The position numbers and the translations under genes were made by a program. A stretch of 64,000 bases of DNA from Rossellomorea aquimaris. Lineage in GTDB: Bacteria; Bacillota; Bacilli; Bacillales; Bacillaceae_B. Below are positions 51,560 through 61,106 of this stretch, one piece after another. The DNA lies in contig NZ_CP141595.1 in NCBI RefSeq assembly GCF_035590735.1, positions 3,319,001 to 3,383,000 on the forward strand. Direction: 5' to 3'. A model generated the notes under the pieces. It was not told the origin of the DNA and ran no database searches. It was given only the letters and a program-made list of their open reading frames with translations. Numbering within the stretch: position 1 is the first letter of the stretch; each line of letters opens with the position of its first letter.

Positions 51560-52888
51560 ATGAAACAACCCATGATCGAACGACTCGGACTTGAAAAGGT
51601 CCCTGCTGAATTAAAATCAACCACATGGATCGAATACTTCATCATACAGCTCGCCTTCTCCGTGAACGCAGGAAACTTCCTCATCCCGGCACTGGCCGTC
51701 TTGGAAGGCGGATTATCCTTTCAGGCAGCGTTCCTTGCCACCGTACTGGGAGCAAGCGTCGCCTTCCTATTCGTATCATTCCTATCTCTTCCGGGCTCCC
51801 GCTATGGCCTGCCCGCTCAATACGTCCTGAGATCCATCATCGGAACCCGGCTGTCGATGCTCATCGCATCCCCCATCAGGTCCCTGACGTCCCTCTACTG
51901 GTTCAGCGTCCAAACCATCGGAGGAACCTTCGTCATCATCTCCATGGTGGAAAAAGTCACACCGTACACCATACCATTCATACCGGTCGCCATCGGACTC
52001 GCCATCATCATGACCCTTCTAGCCCTCATCGGCTTCGAAGCCGTCAAAAAGGCGACCAAACTATTCATCCCGATCCTCGTGATCGGCCAGGGAATCATCC
52101 TCTACCTGTTCCTGACTAAAGGAGCCGACTCCCTCTCAACACTCACACAAGGCCAGGAACCCTTCTCCATCGGAACGTTCCTATTCTACTCAAGCCTCGT
52201 CTTCGTCCAATACATCTCAGGCGTCAGCGCATCCTCCGACATCACCCGCTACAGCAAAAGCGACCGCCACGGATTCTGGGGACTGTATAGTGGAAACGTC
52301 GTCGGATTCATGATGACGGCGCTCCTTGGAGGATTGAGTGCCAGCTTGTTCAAGGATCTGAATCCATTCGTGGCAGCGGGTCAACTTACCGACTCCAGCC
52401 TGCTTCTGTTGGTGATTACGGCTTGTGCGATGGTGTCGATGATTTCGATTAATCTCAGTAATGCTTATACAGGGGGTTACAGTCTTCTTAATGCACTCCC
52501 GTCCCTGTCGAGGATTCAAAGTGCATTGTTGTTTAGTATCGCAGGTATCATTTTGAGTTCGTTTCCGCAGCTGGTTTATAATGCGCAGGAGTATATTTCG
52601 TATCTGGGGATCCTGATCATTCCGATATCGGCGATTGTGGTGGCTGATTATTTGGTTATTCGGAAAGGGAGGATTTCTGAGAGTGCGCTTGTACGGCTTG
52701 CGATTGGGGAGTCGAATTTTAATCGTGAGGCGTTGGTGGTGTTGGGGGTTGGGATGGTGTTTTATTTGGTGATTCCGGATGGTTGGTCACAGGGGTTTAG
52801 CTGTTTTATTATTACCTCTATTATCTATGTGTTTAGTAAAAAAAGAAGTAGGGTGGAAGAACAGGGCCATATACAAAAACTTGGATAA
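51560..52888 (+). CDS. NCS1 family purine/cytosine permease
   Basis: A 442-residue membrane protein with about 11-12 transmembrane segments and NCS1 features: IQLAFSVNAGNFLIPALAVL, LPGSRYGLPAQYVLRSIIG, and DITRYSKSDRHGFWGLYSG. It imports cytosine, purines or allantoin-like compounds. The start follows AAAGGAGA at ATG 51560; the 51527 start has no site. Codon choice changes sharply within the gene: C-ending codons dominate up to about 52.3 kb, T- and G-ending codons after 52.4 kb (see findings). Confidence 0.9.
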   Translation: MKQPMIERLGLEKVPAELKSTTWIEYFIIQLAFSVNAGNFLIPALAVLEGGLSFQAAFLATVLGASVAFLFVSFLSLPGSRYGLPAQYVLRSIIGTRLSMLIASPIRSLTSLYWFSVQTIGGTFVIISMVEKVTPYTIPFIPVAIGLAIIMTLLALIGFEAVKKATKLFIPILVIGQGIILYLFLTKGADSLSTLTQGQEPFSIGTFLFYSSLVFVQYISGVSASSDITRYSKSDRHGFWGLYSGNVVGFMMTALLGGLSASLFKDLNPFVAAGQLTDSSLLLLVITACAMVSMISINLSNAYTGGYSLLNALPSLSRIQSALLFSIAGIILSSFPQLVYNAQEYISYLGILIIPISAIVVADYLVIRKGRISESALVRLAIGESNFNREALVVLGVGMVFYLVIPDGWSQGFSCFIITSIIYVFSKKRSRVEEQGHIQKLG

Positions 52889-52892
52889 GGAA

Positions 52893-52925
52893 AAAGAGCG
52901 AACCTATATGTTAGGTTCACTCTTT
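52893..52925 (+). terminator. Terminator-like hairpin after NCS1 permease gene
   Basis: AAAGAG plus GAACCTA (52893-52906) pairs with TAGGTTC plus CTCTTT (52912-52925), with one bulge. Confidence 0.7.
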
Positions 52926-53498
52926 CTTGTTCAATAAAATCCAAGAAGTGGATATTGTAAATTACCTTGTCAGTCTACTAAAAATATTGCATCATTAATT
53001 CAATATTATGTCTGTCATAATGTTGAATTAATATCTCGAATTAACTACACATAATGATAATTATGTGAATTGATGTCTTTCACAGTCAACAGCAGAAGCC
53101 ACCCTTCTTAAATGACAAAATTTAACCTGACACATATTCGGCTCAATATTAACAAAATCATCCTTTCCCTACATTCCTTCTATCCGATAAAAAATTAGAA
53201 ACGTTCCCATTGAAAATGCTTATTAAATGTCTAATAAATGAAAAGAAGTTCAAAAAGATTTTGAAATTCTCTGAGAGTTAAAGTAAGTTGGTTTTTAGAT
53301 GTATTTCACTAAACACACACACCTAGCCTTATACAAGATTTAAACTTTATCTTGTACTCATAGTCAATATTTTGACTGTGATTTATACTCCATTTTTTAC
53401 TTTATCCACTAATATAATATTTTTGATTAGTTTAATACAAAATTATTCAATTTTCTAACTAATTCAGTAGTGTATCTACTTAACTAGTATATACCCTA
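52926..53498. other. AT-rich spacer before the defence-like genes
   Basis: No gene is supported on either strand. It contains two inverted repeats near its right side, TACAAGAT/ATCTTGTA (about 53333-53356) and CATAGTCAA/TTGACTGTG (about 53361-53382), which could terminate the leftward NACHT gene. No phage or transposon remnants were recognised. Confidence 0.4.
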
Positions 53499-56400
53499 TC
53501 ATAAAAGTTCTCTTAACGTTTTTAGTGCATGCCCTTTCACACCCGTATCAGTATCCTCTAAACTAAATTTTGCTATATCAATTGCTTCTTTTTTGCTAAG
53601 CACTTTGCCTGTGGATAAAAATTGAAGGAATTTTTTTCGCACTTCAGCTGATGGACTTTTGATGAGATTTTTCATCTCGCTTTGAACCTCTTTCAAAATA
53701 TTTCCATCAATATTAAAAATAGCATCAAGTAAGATTTCTGACTTATTTTTTAGTTTTATGTCTTTAACAATCTGAACCAATTGTTCTTTATTTTTAGACA
53801 AATATTGGGTCAATCCACTTAATCCTTCTTTACTTACATCATTTCTTTCATGTAAGGCAAAATGCTGTATTCTATTAAAGTCTATCAACCTTCTGTTAAT
53901 AGCTATCCTTACTATATCCGGTAATGGGCTTTTTGGAACGACATTACAGTTTGGACAGTGCCCACCAGTAATCCATATTTCACACCTATCACAAAAGACT
54001 CCTTTAATATCCCAATGAGCAAGTACTTCTATTATCGTCTGGTCAGCAGACAGATTTAACTCTTCTATAGCTTTAACTGCAGAAATAGCAACTTCATTGT
54101 CGTGGTGTTTAACACCTTTTAAGATTGGCTCTAATAATTCTGGATTATTTTGTGCACTCGGAAGAAGACAAATCATCTCATAAATATATCTGAATCCGTA
54201 ATGTATTTCACTTCGAAGAATGTCCAAAAAAATTGAGAATGCTTTATCCTCATCATATACAAATGGGATCACGCTTGATCCATACTTATACGCTTGTCTA
54301 TTATGAAATATATTTGGAATTAATAATTTTGCCTGATCCCCACCTGCACCATTCGCTATCAATCTTGCTGCATTAGAGGCAATAGTATCCGTTGGGTTAG
54401 ATAATGCATTAACTAATTTCTCCGTATCCAAATCAAGTTCTTTTATAAGATTCCAGTCTGGTTCTACACTTGGTACATCAGGTAATATTCTATAAATAGA
54501 CCAATTACCATCAATATCCGGTTGAGTAAGGACTGCTTGGATTTCACGAGATAATTCTGCCTGATCAATCTTAAGTACCTGGATCATTCCTGCAATAACT
54601 TCTTCCACAGAATTTAAAGTTTGCTTGTCAGTAGGAAGACGTGTTAAATCACCTGCGATTTTCTCTCCTACCTTCATGCCTTCATAAAGAGTAGCTAATT
54701 GTTTATAATGCTTCACCTCTTCAGCGCTTTTGACTTTTTCATTTGAAATTGCATTGAGAATAGTTTGGAGTAAAACCTGCTCAGATTCTCTCATGAGCTT
54801 CTCTTGAGATTCAAAATCGAACAATTTACTAAAATTCCTGTAGAATTTATTTCTAAAAATTTCAATCGCTTTATTATTTCTAGTATCACCGATTAACTTT
54901 TCAAGTTTTTCTACTGTTTTCAAATTGAAATTGGTTTTGGTTATAGCACTACAAACATTTATCAAATCTTTGTGATCTATTTTGTCTCGTAATAACTGCT
55001 CCAAGCCAAGTACCAACGTATTATTCCATAATAGCCAACCTGTAGGAATACCCAACAAGCCCCTTTTAGTGTCCAGCTCATCAAACGCTTCTTCTAACCA
55101 TTTCACGTAACTTGTGGGTGTAAAAAGACTCTTACCTGTTCTCAATGTCAAATATATTGCAACTAACCTTGTCCAAGTTTGTTTATGTGCTAACAGAGGC
55201 TCTACTAACTCTAAAGTCCATTGTGGCTCTTGTTCGGCAAGAAAGCCATATACTTCCGCAGCTTCATAAGCTAACAATGGAATGGACGAAGTGATATTTG
55301 ATGTTAGTCGCTTTATTACTTGCTTATTCAAATCAGGAATTGGTTCAGACTCTGCAAGTATTGCAGCCGCAAGAACCATATCACTAAAAAAATCATGTTC
55401 AGTTTGCTTCATACCAAGCAATTGCTCCACAAAAATTTGAGCTATTCCTACTCCTCCTGCCATTAGCAATGTTTCACGCCACTTGGAGTTTCGAAAATTA
55501 CTTTGAAAGATAGTAATTTGTTGTTTTTCATCCAATTCTGCTAAGTAGCATGCTGCCGCATATTCTTCTAATGACAAGTGTAAAAATGTACAAGCATCCT
55601 CGAATTCGAACTGCAATTGCTCAATTATTCCTTTTTCTGTAAAGTACAACAAGCAATTGGCTGCTAACTCTCTAGCTTCAATCTTTTTCAAGCCTTTCCA
55701 AGTGGATAAATGATTTGCTAAACCGACAATTAGTTGTTTTTTAGAACATACACTGTTTTCGTTCCTTGCCGACTGTAGCGTCCATCCTAGCCAATACAAA
55801 GCATCGATAGCAACCTCATAGTTGACGTTTAATTGCTCTCCTCGTTCGGTCTGATTCATCCATAAATCAATTACTTTAGCATATAAGTCCGTTCGATATT
55901 TACCAAGTGATTTTCCGGAAAAAGATAATTGTATAAGGAAGTTTAAAAGTAATGGGCTACGAGCAGCTATTGAAGCTGTTTTATTACTTTCTAATTGCTT
56001 TTTAAACCTCTCTAAAAGAGATGAAACATCTCCATTGTTTTTCCCTAATAACGAAAGTAACTTTGGGGCATATTCAAGTATTTCGTTTTCATTCAACGGT
56101 AATACTTCTACATGATGAAAATCATGAAAGTATGCTGCTTCATATCCAACTGGTCTACTTGTTATGATGATCTGTGCATCTTTCCGAGACATACACCAAT
56201 CCCGCATTACTGAACTTATTTCTTTTTTGTTAGGACCGCATTCATCCAAACCGTCTGCAATTAACACATCCGGTTCTCCTATTACAGATTTAACCAAATC
56301 TTTATTACCTGAATAATTTTCAAGAGCTACATGCCATAATGCATCATCAAATGATTTTCCTGTGCGGACTTCTTGGGCCAATCTCGAAAATTTGATATAC

Positions 56401-57533
56401 AAAACCTTTTTTTGCTCTTTTATAAGCCGGTTTACAGTTCTCATAGCTAAAGTGCTCTTTCCAGTACCTGGACCACCAATTAACACAATCCGTGTTCCTA
56501 ACAAGGTAATTTCTTGAGCATGTCGTCGTCTTATTTGATTGTGGCCAGATAACCTTTCCCATTCGTGATATTTCTGCACTTCCTTTTCTAGTGAGTCCAT
56601 TGACGATTCCCCATCTAACTCCCACACCTTAATACTAGCCCATGCAGTATCAATTGGAAGAGGTAATTGAATACCAGGTACAATGAACTCACTTGTCTTT
56701 TTTTTAAGCCAATTCCTATAATTATGCAGCTCATTTGTTTCTTCCTGGATATTGTTTTCATTTTGCTTTTTTAGGTTGGAATCGTTTTCAAAGAAATCAG
56801 AAATTATTTTATAGCTAGTACTCTCTTTATCTACTTTACAAATACTTCTATGGTTCTCCTCCACAGGATGGGATATTTTAATGTATGGAGGATTTGAAGA
56901 AAACGAATTAACCGTTCTATCAGACATCCCAAATATATTTTCTTGTTTTATATGTTCCAAACGGTTTTGACTGTAATGGACCCATTTATGTGCTTGGTCT
57001 TCAACGTCTTTCCCTATTAACTGTAATGATCTTGTTTGTTCTGATACTACATAATGACTTATAAATCCAGGTAAAAGAGACATTATTTTACTAACTCCTG
57101 TTGCTACAGACGAACCATAAAAAGGAACAGAAAAATAAATAATTCCCTTTACTTTATCAACAAAATGATATTCCTCACGCTCCAGTTGATGAATCAATAA
57201 TTGTTGTACAATTAACCCCCCCATACTGTGAACAATGAAGTATAAGTCTTGAGCTTTTACCCTGACATTTAATTCTGTATGTAAAAGTTTTGCTACATCA
57301 TGATAATGATGCTGTTTGAAAAAAGGGCCTGACTTATAACCAAAGCTAAATATATCATAGGAATCATAAAGTGGATCTTGCTTAAGTAGGAATGGTAAAG
57401 AGTCTTTGCCTTTTGTTGTCCATGTATTTACTGGATGTCCCCCTAAACCATGAATGAAAATAATTGCTGATTTGTTACATTGGTTTTTGATCTCTTGTAG
57501 ACCTTCGGTCTTAACCTTATCTCCCCTTGGCAT
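53499..57533 (-). CDS. SesB/SERAC1-like serine hydrolase-NACHT-helical repeat protein, candidate antiphage STAND
   Basis: A 1344-residue protein. N-terminal alpha/beta hydrolase (about 20-240): FIHGLGGHPVNTW, nucleophile S103 (VHSMGG), probable D205 (GMSDRTV) and H228 (ENHRSICK). NACHT domain (about 340-480): Walker A 353-361 (GGPGTGKST), Walker B 422-432 (DVLIADGLDEC), ITSRPVGY. The remaining 850 residues are HEAT-like helices, with a zinc ribbon C-x2-C-x8-C-x2-C at 1181-1196 (CDRC, CPNC). Bacterial NACHT proteins act in phage defence, with the N-terminus as effector. The ATG at 57533 follows GAGGTG. Target and trigger unknown. Confidence 0.85.
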   Translation of the reverse strand: MPRGDKVKTEGLQEIKNQCNKSAIIFIHGLGGHPVNTWTTKGKDSLPFLLKQDPLYDSYDIFSFGYKSGPFFKQHHYHDVAKLLHTELNVRVKAQDLYFIVHSMGGLIVQQLLIHQLEREEYHFVDKVKGIIYFSVPFYGSSVATGVSKIMSLLPGFISHYVVSEQTRSLQLIGKDVEDQAHKWVHYSQNRLEHIKQENIFGMSDRTVNSFSSNPPYIKISHPVEENHRSICKVDKESTSYKIISDFFENDSNLKKQNENNIQEETNELHNYRNWLKKKTSEFIVPGIQLPLPIDTAWASIKVWELDGESSMDSLEKEVQKYHEWERLSGHNQIRRRHAQEITLLGTRIVLIGGPGTGKSTLAMRTVNRLIKEQKKVLYIKFSRLAQEVRTGKSFDDALWHVALENYSGNKDLVKSVIGEPDVLIADGLDECGPNKKEISSVMRDWCMSRKDAQIIITSRPVGYEAAYFHDFHHVEVLPLNENEILEYAPKLLSLLGKNNGDVSSLLERFKKQLESNKTASIAARSPLLLNFLIQLSFSGKSLGKYRTDLYAKVIDLWMNQTERGEQLNVNYEVAIDALYWLGWTLQSARNENSVCSKKQLIVGLANHLSTWKGLKKIEARELAANCLLYFTEKGIIEQLQFEFEDACTFLHLSLEEYAAACYLAELDEKQQITIFQSNFRNSKWRETLLMAGGVGIAQIFVEQLLGMKQTEHDFFSDMVLAAAILAESEPIPDLNKQVIKRLTSNITSSIPLLAYEAAEVYGFLAEQEPQWTLELVEPLLAHKQTWTRLVAIYLTLRTGKSLFTPTSYVKWLEEAFDELDTKRGLLGIPTGWLLWNNTLVLGLEQLLRDKIDHKDLINVCSAITKTNFNLKTVEKLEKLIGDTRNNKAIEIFRNKFYRNFSKLFDFESQEKLMRESEQVLLQTILNAISNEKVKSAEEVKHYKQLATLYEGMKVGEKIAGDLTRLPTDKQTLNSVEEVIAGMIQVLKIDQAELSREIQAVLTQPDIDGNWSIYRILPDVPSVEPDWNLIKELDLDTEKLVNALSNPTDTIASNAARLIANGAGGDQAKLLIPNIFHNRQAYKYGSSVIPFVYDEDKAFSIFLDILRSEIHYGFRYIYEMICLLPSAQNNPELLEPILKGVKHHDNEVAISAVKAIEELNLSADQTIIEVLAHWDIKGVFCDRCEIWITGGHCPNCNVVPKSPLPDIVRIAINRRLIDFNRIQHFALHERNDVSKEGLSGLTQYLSKNKEQLVQIVKDIKLKNKSEILLDAIFNIDGNILKEVQSEMKNLIKSPSAEVRKKFLQFLSTGKVLSKKEAIDIAKFSLEDTDTGVKGHALKTLRELL

Positions 57534-57893
57534 GATAATCACCTCACTTCAAGTTTTAATTCATTCAATTATAAAATGGAACCAGACCATTTTCATAGGA
57601 TTAATATACAGGTAAAGATTATACTACGAAGAAGGCTACCCCAATAAACATTTTAACATTATTATCCATAGTTTAAACTTCGTTAAGTGACTAATTCAAA
57701 AAACCCCAAAAAATTAAGAAGCTAGTTGCGTAGTTCTCCCTTTATTATATTTGCCCTATAATCTAACCGTTTTACAGGAATACTTTTTAAAGATAAAGTT
57801 GGATAACCGATGTATACGTACTACATATTAATGTTAGATAATAACTAACTATAAAAGCCTTTACTAAAAGTAGAGTATAATTAAAAATGATAA
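57534..57893. other. AT-rich spacer without supported genes
   Basis: No ORF or strong secondary structure is evident. It presumably contains the promoter of the NACHT gene; a clear -35/-10 pair was not identified. Confidence 0.3.
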
Positions 57894-57921
57894 ACAAAAA
57901 ATGCTATCCACAAAGATAGCT
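57894..57921 (-). terminator. Intrinsic terminator after gene at 57925
   Basis: GCTATC (57903-57908) pairs with GATAGC (57915-57920), followed by ATTTTTTG on the minus strand. Confidence 0.75.
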
Positions 57922-57924
57922 TTA

Positions 57925-58818
57925 TTATTTAATATTGTATTCTTCTAAATATTCTTCCTCAGTATAGATATCTGTGATTTGATTAAATGGAATGATAACG
58001 TTTGATCTTACATATGAAAAACACTCATCAACACTATAAAAAACAAAATCGTGTATATGTCGAAGCGCTTTTTCTATTAGAGACTTTATTTTTTCTATTG
58101 GGATTTCATCTTCGTCCAGAAGATTAATATTATCTCGGTTTAATCCCCCTGATGAATAAAAACTGTCTACTTCATAGTCAGAAAGAGGGCTAACAAATTT
58201 CAAGACATAGCACTTTTTGATAGAACTAGATTTCCAGTCATTTTCAATAGAACTGTCTTTTAAAAGCCTTGTTAAATTTATTAAAAATTCTGGCCCTCTT
58301 CTTACATCGCCACCGTAGTCAAGTGCATTAGGAGTGTAGAAGAAAGCACTTACTTGATTGTCGATGAACAGCTTGTATACCACCCAGTTCAGTTGCTTTT
58401 CATAACCATCACCATGTAATCCATCCCATTCCTTACTTATATCGATTATATTTCCTTTATGGTGGATCTCTTTTTTCTCTACATCAACAAATATTTCTTT
58501 TTCCTTTAAGTAACGACGAAAAGGTGTATCAAGAGTAACTGCTTGTTGTAGATTTATTAAGCCAAATTCTTTTACTGTTGCTAAATCATCAAAGGTGGTT
58601 GTGACGTGTAGTGAAACTAATTCTAATTCTTTAGATAGAAGTGTTTCTTCTCGAATATTAAACGTTCCTAAAAAGTCACCAACATCATATTTTTCTTTTC
58701 TTTCTGAAATGTATTTGAATATTTTACGAGCATCTATATTCGTAAGTTTTTCTAAAGATTTAATACTACTCTCAAACCCAGTCATATCAAAAACTATTTT
58801 TTCTACTATTTTCCTCAC
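57925..58818 (-). CDS. Uncharacterised protein within the defence-like region
   Basis: A 297-residue soluble protein, not confidently recognised. A central segment (SLHVTTTFDDLATVKEFGLI, about residues 69-88, then TLDTPFRRYLKEKEI) has the general H-T...L..I..-G-L pattern seen near the N-terminus of DarT-like and other ADP-ribosyltransferase folds, but no further ART residues could be placed. It is isolated between terminators. The start is uncertain: the GTG at 58818 is directly after AAGGA, so a later start (ATG at 58785) is possible. A defence function is inferred from neighbours only. Confidence 0.5.
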   Translation of the reverse strand: MRKIVEKIVFDMTGFESSIKSLEKLTNIDARKIFKYISERKEKYDVGDFLGTFNIREETLLSKELELVSLHVTTTFDDLATVKEFGLINLQQAVTLDTPFRRYLKEKEIFVDVEKKEIHHKGNIIDISKEWDGLHGDGYEKQLNWVVYKLFIDNQVSAFFYTPNALDYGGDVRRGPEFLINLTRLLKDSSIENDWKSSSIKKCYVLKFVSPLSDYEVDSFYSSGGLNRDNINLLDEDEIPIEKIKSLIEKALRHIHDFVFYSVDECFSYVRSNVIIPFNQITDIYTEEEYLEEYNIK

Positions 58819-59337
58819 TCCTTCTAAGTTACAATCAACAAAATATAAAGGTATGTTAAAATCCTCAAAAAATATAACAAGAATTGTTTTGTATTTTAAA
58901 AAAGAAGTTTATAAATGGGAGATTTGTGATGGGAGTATTTTATATATATTCTCCTTTACATAACCCTTAAAAAAAATCTCACCCGCGAAGTATCGGTCTA
59001 CTACAAATTCATCCATAATCTGGCCCTATTATTGGAGATTCTATTTCTTATAATCCATGTTATGAGAACAGAATCAGCTCTCACTAAATGATTAATAAAA
59101 CTCTATTCATTCCCCAAGTACAAGATCCTCCAAAGATACATTCTTGTTTTAATTTATCTAATTCTATTTTGACTTAGAAATTCACACTATAATATTCAGA
59201 TGTTTCTGTTCAAGCCAAGCTTTGTTTATAAAGGTTCGATATGACTGGTTTATCAATGAATTAAAGAAGTGGCATTAACCAGGTAAGAGATTTATTAAGT
59301 TAGTAACTTTTTTTAGATAAGGAGGTCCACACCATTT
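58819..59337. other. AT-rich 520-bp spacer
   Basis: No supported gene on either strand. AAGGAGGTCC at about 59319-59328 is a Shine-Dalgarno-like sequence, but no start codon and frame follow it. Confidence 0.35.
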
Positions 59338-59368
59338 AAAAAGCAAGGGAAAACATATCCCTTGCTTT
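59338..59368 (-). terminator. Intrinsic terminator after LeoA-like gene
   Basis: AAGCAAGGGA (59341-59350) pairs with TCCCTTGCTT (59358-59367), followed by T's on the minus strand. Confidence 0.85.
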
Positions 59369-59369
59369 C

Positions 59370-61100
59370 TCAATTGCCAATCTCTGTTATTTTATTTCGT
59401 ACTTGCTTGATAAGGGTAGAGATTTTATTGACCGACTCTTCTTTGGAGGTTTCAGCATTACGTATTTGGTTTTGTTGTTGTTCGATTGCTGTCAATTCAT
59501 TATTGAAGAATGGTAAGATTCCTTCTTCGATATTTTGTAAAAACTCCTTTCTAATATCCCTTGCTACTTGTCTATATTCATTTCTAATATCTGCTCGAGC
59601 TTCACGAAGCTCCTGATAATGCTTTGCCTCATCATATTCTTCCTTTGCCGTAAAGAAGATATCCAGAACAACCCCAACGATAGATAAGATTGGACCTAAT
59701 TTATTTATCAGCTTGGTTAACTTTGTAGCTCCCCAAGGTTTAAATTTCACCCCAAAGCTTTTAACCACATTTACGACGGTCTCTTTTGAAACCTCCGTAG
59801 CGAACTTTCCTAATTTTTGTAAGGCATCAGGGGCTTTCCCAACAAATGTGTGAGTCCCTTTTTTTTCGGAAATGTTTCTTTGTGCGAAAGAAGCACTCCT
59901 TGCTTCAAATGATTGAAGTGTAGCTTGACCTAAGGGTGAATCCTCCAGATTCTTTAGCTCTTCTTGCAAGTACTCCATCTCTTTTTCTAACAATGTCTGA
60001 ACATTTTCAAGTGATGTCTGTGATTCCGCTTGAATAGAGAGTTCTGAACTATGAATAGCTTTGTTTATATCTTCAGCGCTATTCTCTCCATCCACTTTCT
60101 CTGCAACTGTTTCGCCTGCCATTACAATCTCATGTTCTAACCTGTTTAACTCATTTTGAATCCCATTATGCAGCCTGATTTTCGCTGTACGAATTAAATT
60201 TGCTTTTCTTCTTAATAATTCAAGCAAATCACGCTCTGCTTTATTATCTGTACTTAAATAATTAAGTGATTTTTCAAGCACTTCTGCGCTTCGATGTAGT
60301 GGTGTCAACAATCTTGCTGTCAGCTGATTATTTGTAATTAACTTCTGAAGAGAATCTAGAAAGCTATCAAAGTTTGATTTTTCCTGTAGATAATCTCTTT
60401 CTTCTTCATCGTCCTCCTCTAACTTAGCTTCTAATAAGCAGTTGGCATCAATAAAGGAAGTATAAAAATCACTTGGATGATAAGGATCAATAACTTCAAG
60501 AATAGACTTCTCTAAAATTTGAGGTGTCCCCTGCTCACGACTCATCTTGTTCACGACTAAAGCGATTTGACCTGTACGCTGCATATCATGAATAAGCTTT
60601 CTGAAGAAAGCTCCTCCTTGCGGGTTAAAAAGCTCATTAGACACAACAAATACGAGTAAATCTGACTTGGAAATTTGATCAAGCGTTTTTGAATCATGAT
60701 CTAATCGACCTGCGTATATTCCCGGTGTATCAATAATCTCCACATTGTCCCATTCATAAGATTGTGTGATATCTGTCATAATTTGTGCACCAACATTAAT
60801 AGTTTTTTCACCAAGCTGGTACATCTGAATAAGCTTTTGTTCCCCTTCTACTGTCTCATACTGTTTACGTATGAATTTAGCTCCAGTCAGTGCTGCAATT
60901 GTTGAAGATTTACCGGCATTATATTGACCTATAAAAGCAACTCTTAATTTTTGCTGCTTACGATCTTCTTCCAAAAAGCTTCTGAAACCAGATATTAATG
61001 TTTGGATTTCTTCCTCTTCTATACTTTTTAGGAGGGAAGCAATATTTTCTGTAATTCTTGTAATATCACCAATATGCTTTGCGAATAACAAGTCTTTCAT
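59370..61100 (-). CDS. Dynamin-like GTPase, LeoA-like (candidate Eleos component)
   Basis: A 576-residue GTPase with bacterial dynamin-like organisation. G1 is GQYNAGKSS (58-66), G3 DTPG (124-127), G4 NKMS (184-187). A long helical stalk follows, with a hydrophobic segment at about 464-484 (NKLGPILSIVGVVLDIFF) and a C-terminal helical bundle. Its pattern (AGKSST, DTPGIYAG) resembles LeoA of enterotoxigenic E. coli; a LeoA/LeoBC pair constitutes the Eleos antiphage system. It starts six bases after the stop of the larger GTPase gene, with its ribosome-binding site inside that gene. Confidence 0.85.
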   Translation of the reverse strand: MKDLLFAKHIGDITRITENIASLLKSIEEEEIQTLISGFRSFLEEDRKQQKLRVAFIGQYNAGKSSTIAALTGAKFIRKQYETVEGEQKLIQMYQLGEKTINVGAQIMTDITQSYEWDNVEIIDTPGIYAGRLDHDSKTLDQISKSDLLVFVVSNELFNPQGGAFFRKLIHDMQRTGQIALVVNKMSREQGTPQILEKSILEVIDPYHPSDFYTSFIDANCLLEAKLEEDDEEERDYLQEKSNFDSFLDSLQKLITNNQLTARLLTPLHRSAEVLEKSLNYLSTDNKAERDLLELLRRKANLIRTAKIRLHNGIQNELNRLEHEIVMAGETVAEKVDGENSAEDINKAIHSSELSIQAESQTSLENVQTLLEKEMEYLQEELKNLEDSPLGQATLQSFEARSASFAQRNISEKKGTHTFVGKAPDALQKLGKFATEVSKETVVNVVKSFGVKFKPWGATKLTKLINKLGPILSIVGVVLDIFFTAKEEYDEAKHYQELREARADIRNEYRQVARDIRKEFLQNIEEGILPFFNNELTAIEQQQNQIRNAETSKEESVNKISTLIKQVRNKITEIGN

Positions 61101-61106
61101 CTTAGA

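Noticed and set aside
51625..52119. 164-codon plus-strand frame within the NCS1 permease gene
   Set aside because: Its basic, His/Arg-rich composition is typical of a shifted frame in a C-rich coding region; the permease frame has clear membrane segments.
59319..59340. AAGGAGGTCC as a ribosome-binding site for a small rightward gene
   Set aside because: No start codon followed by an open frame lies downstream; the sequence merges into the terminator of the LeoA-like gene.
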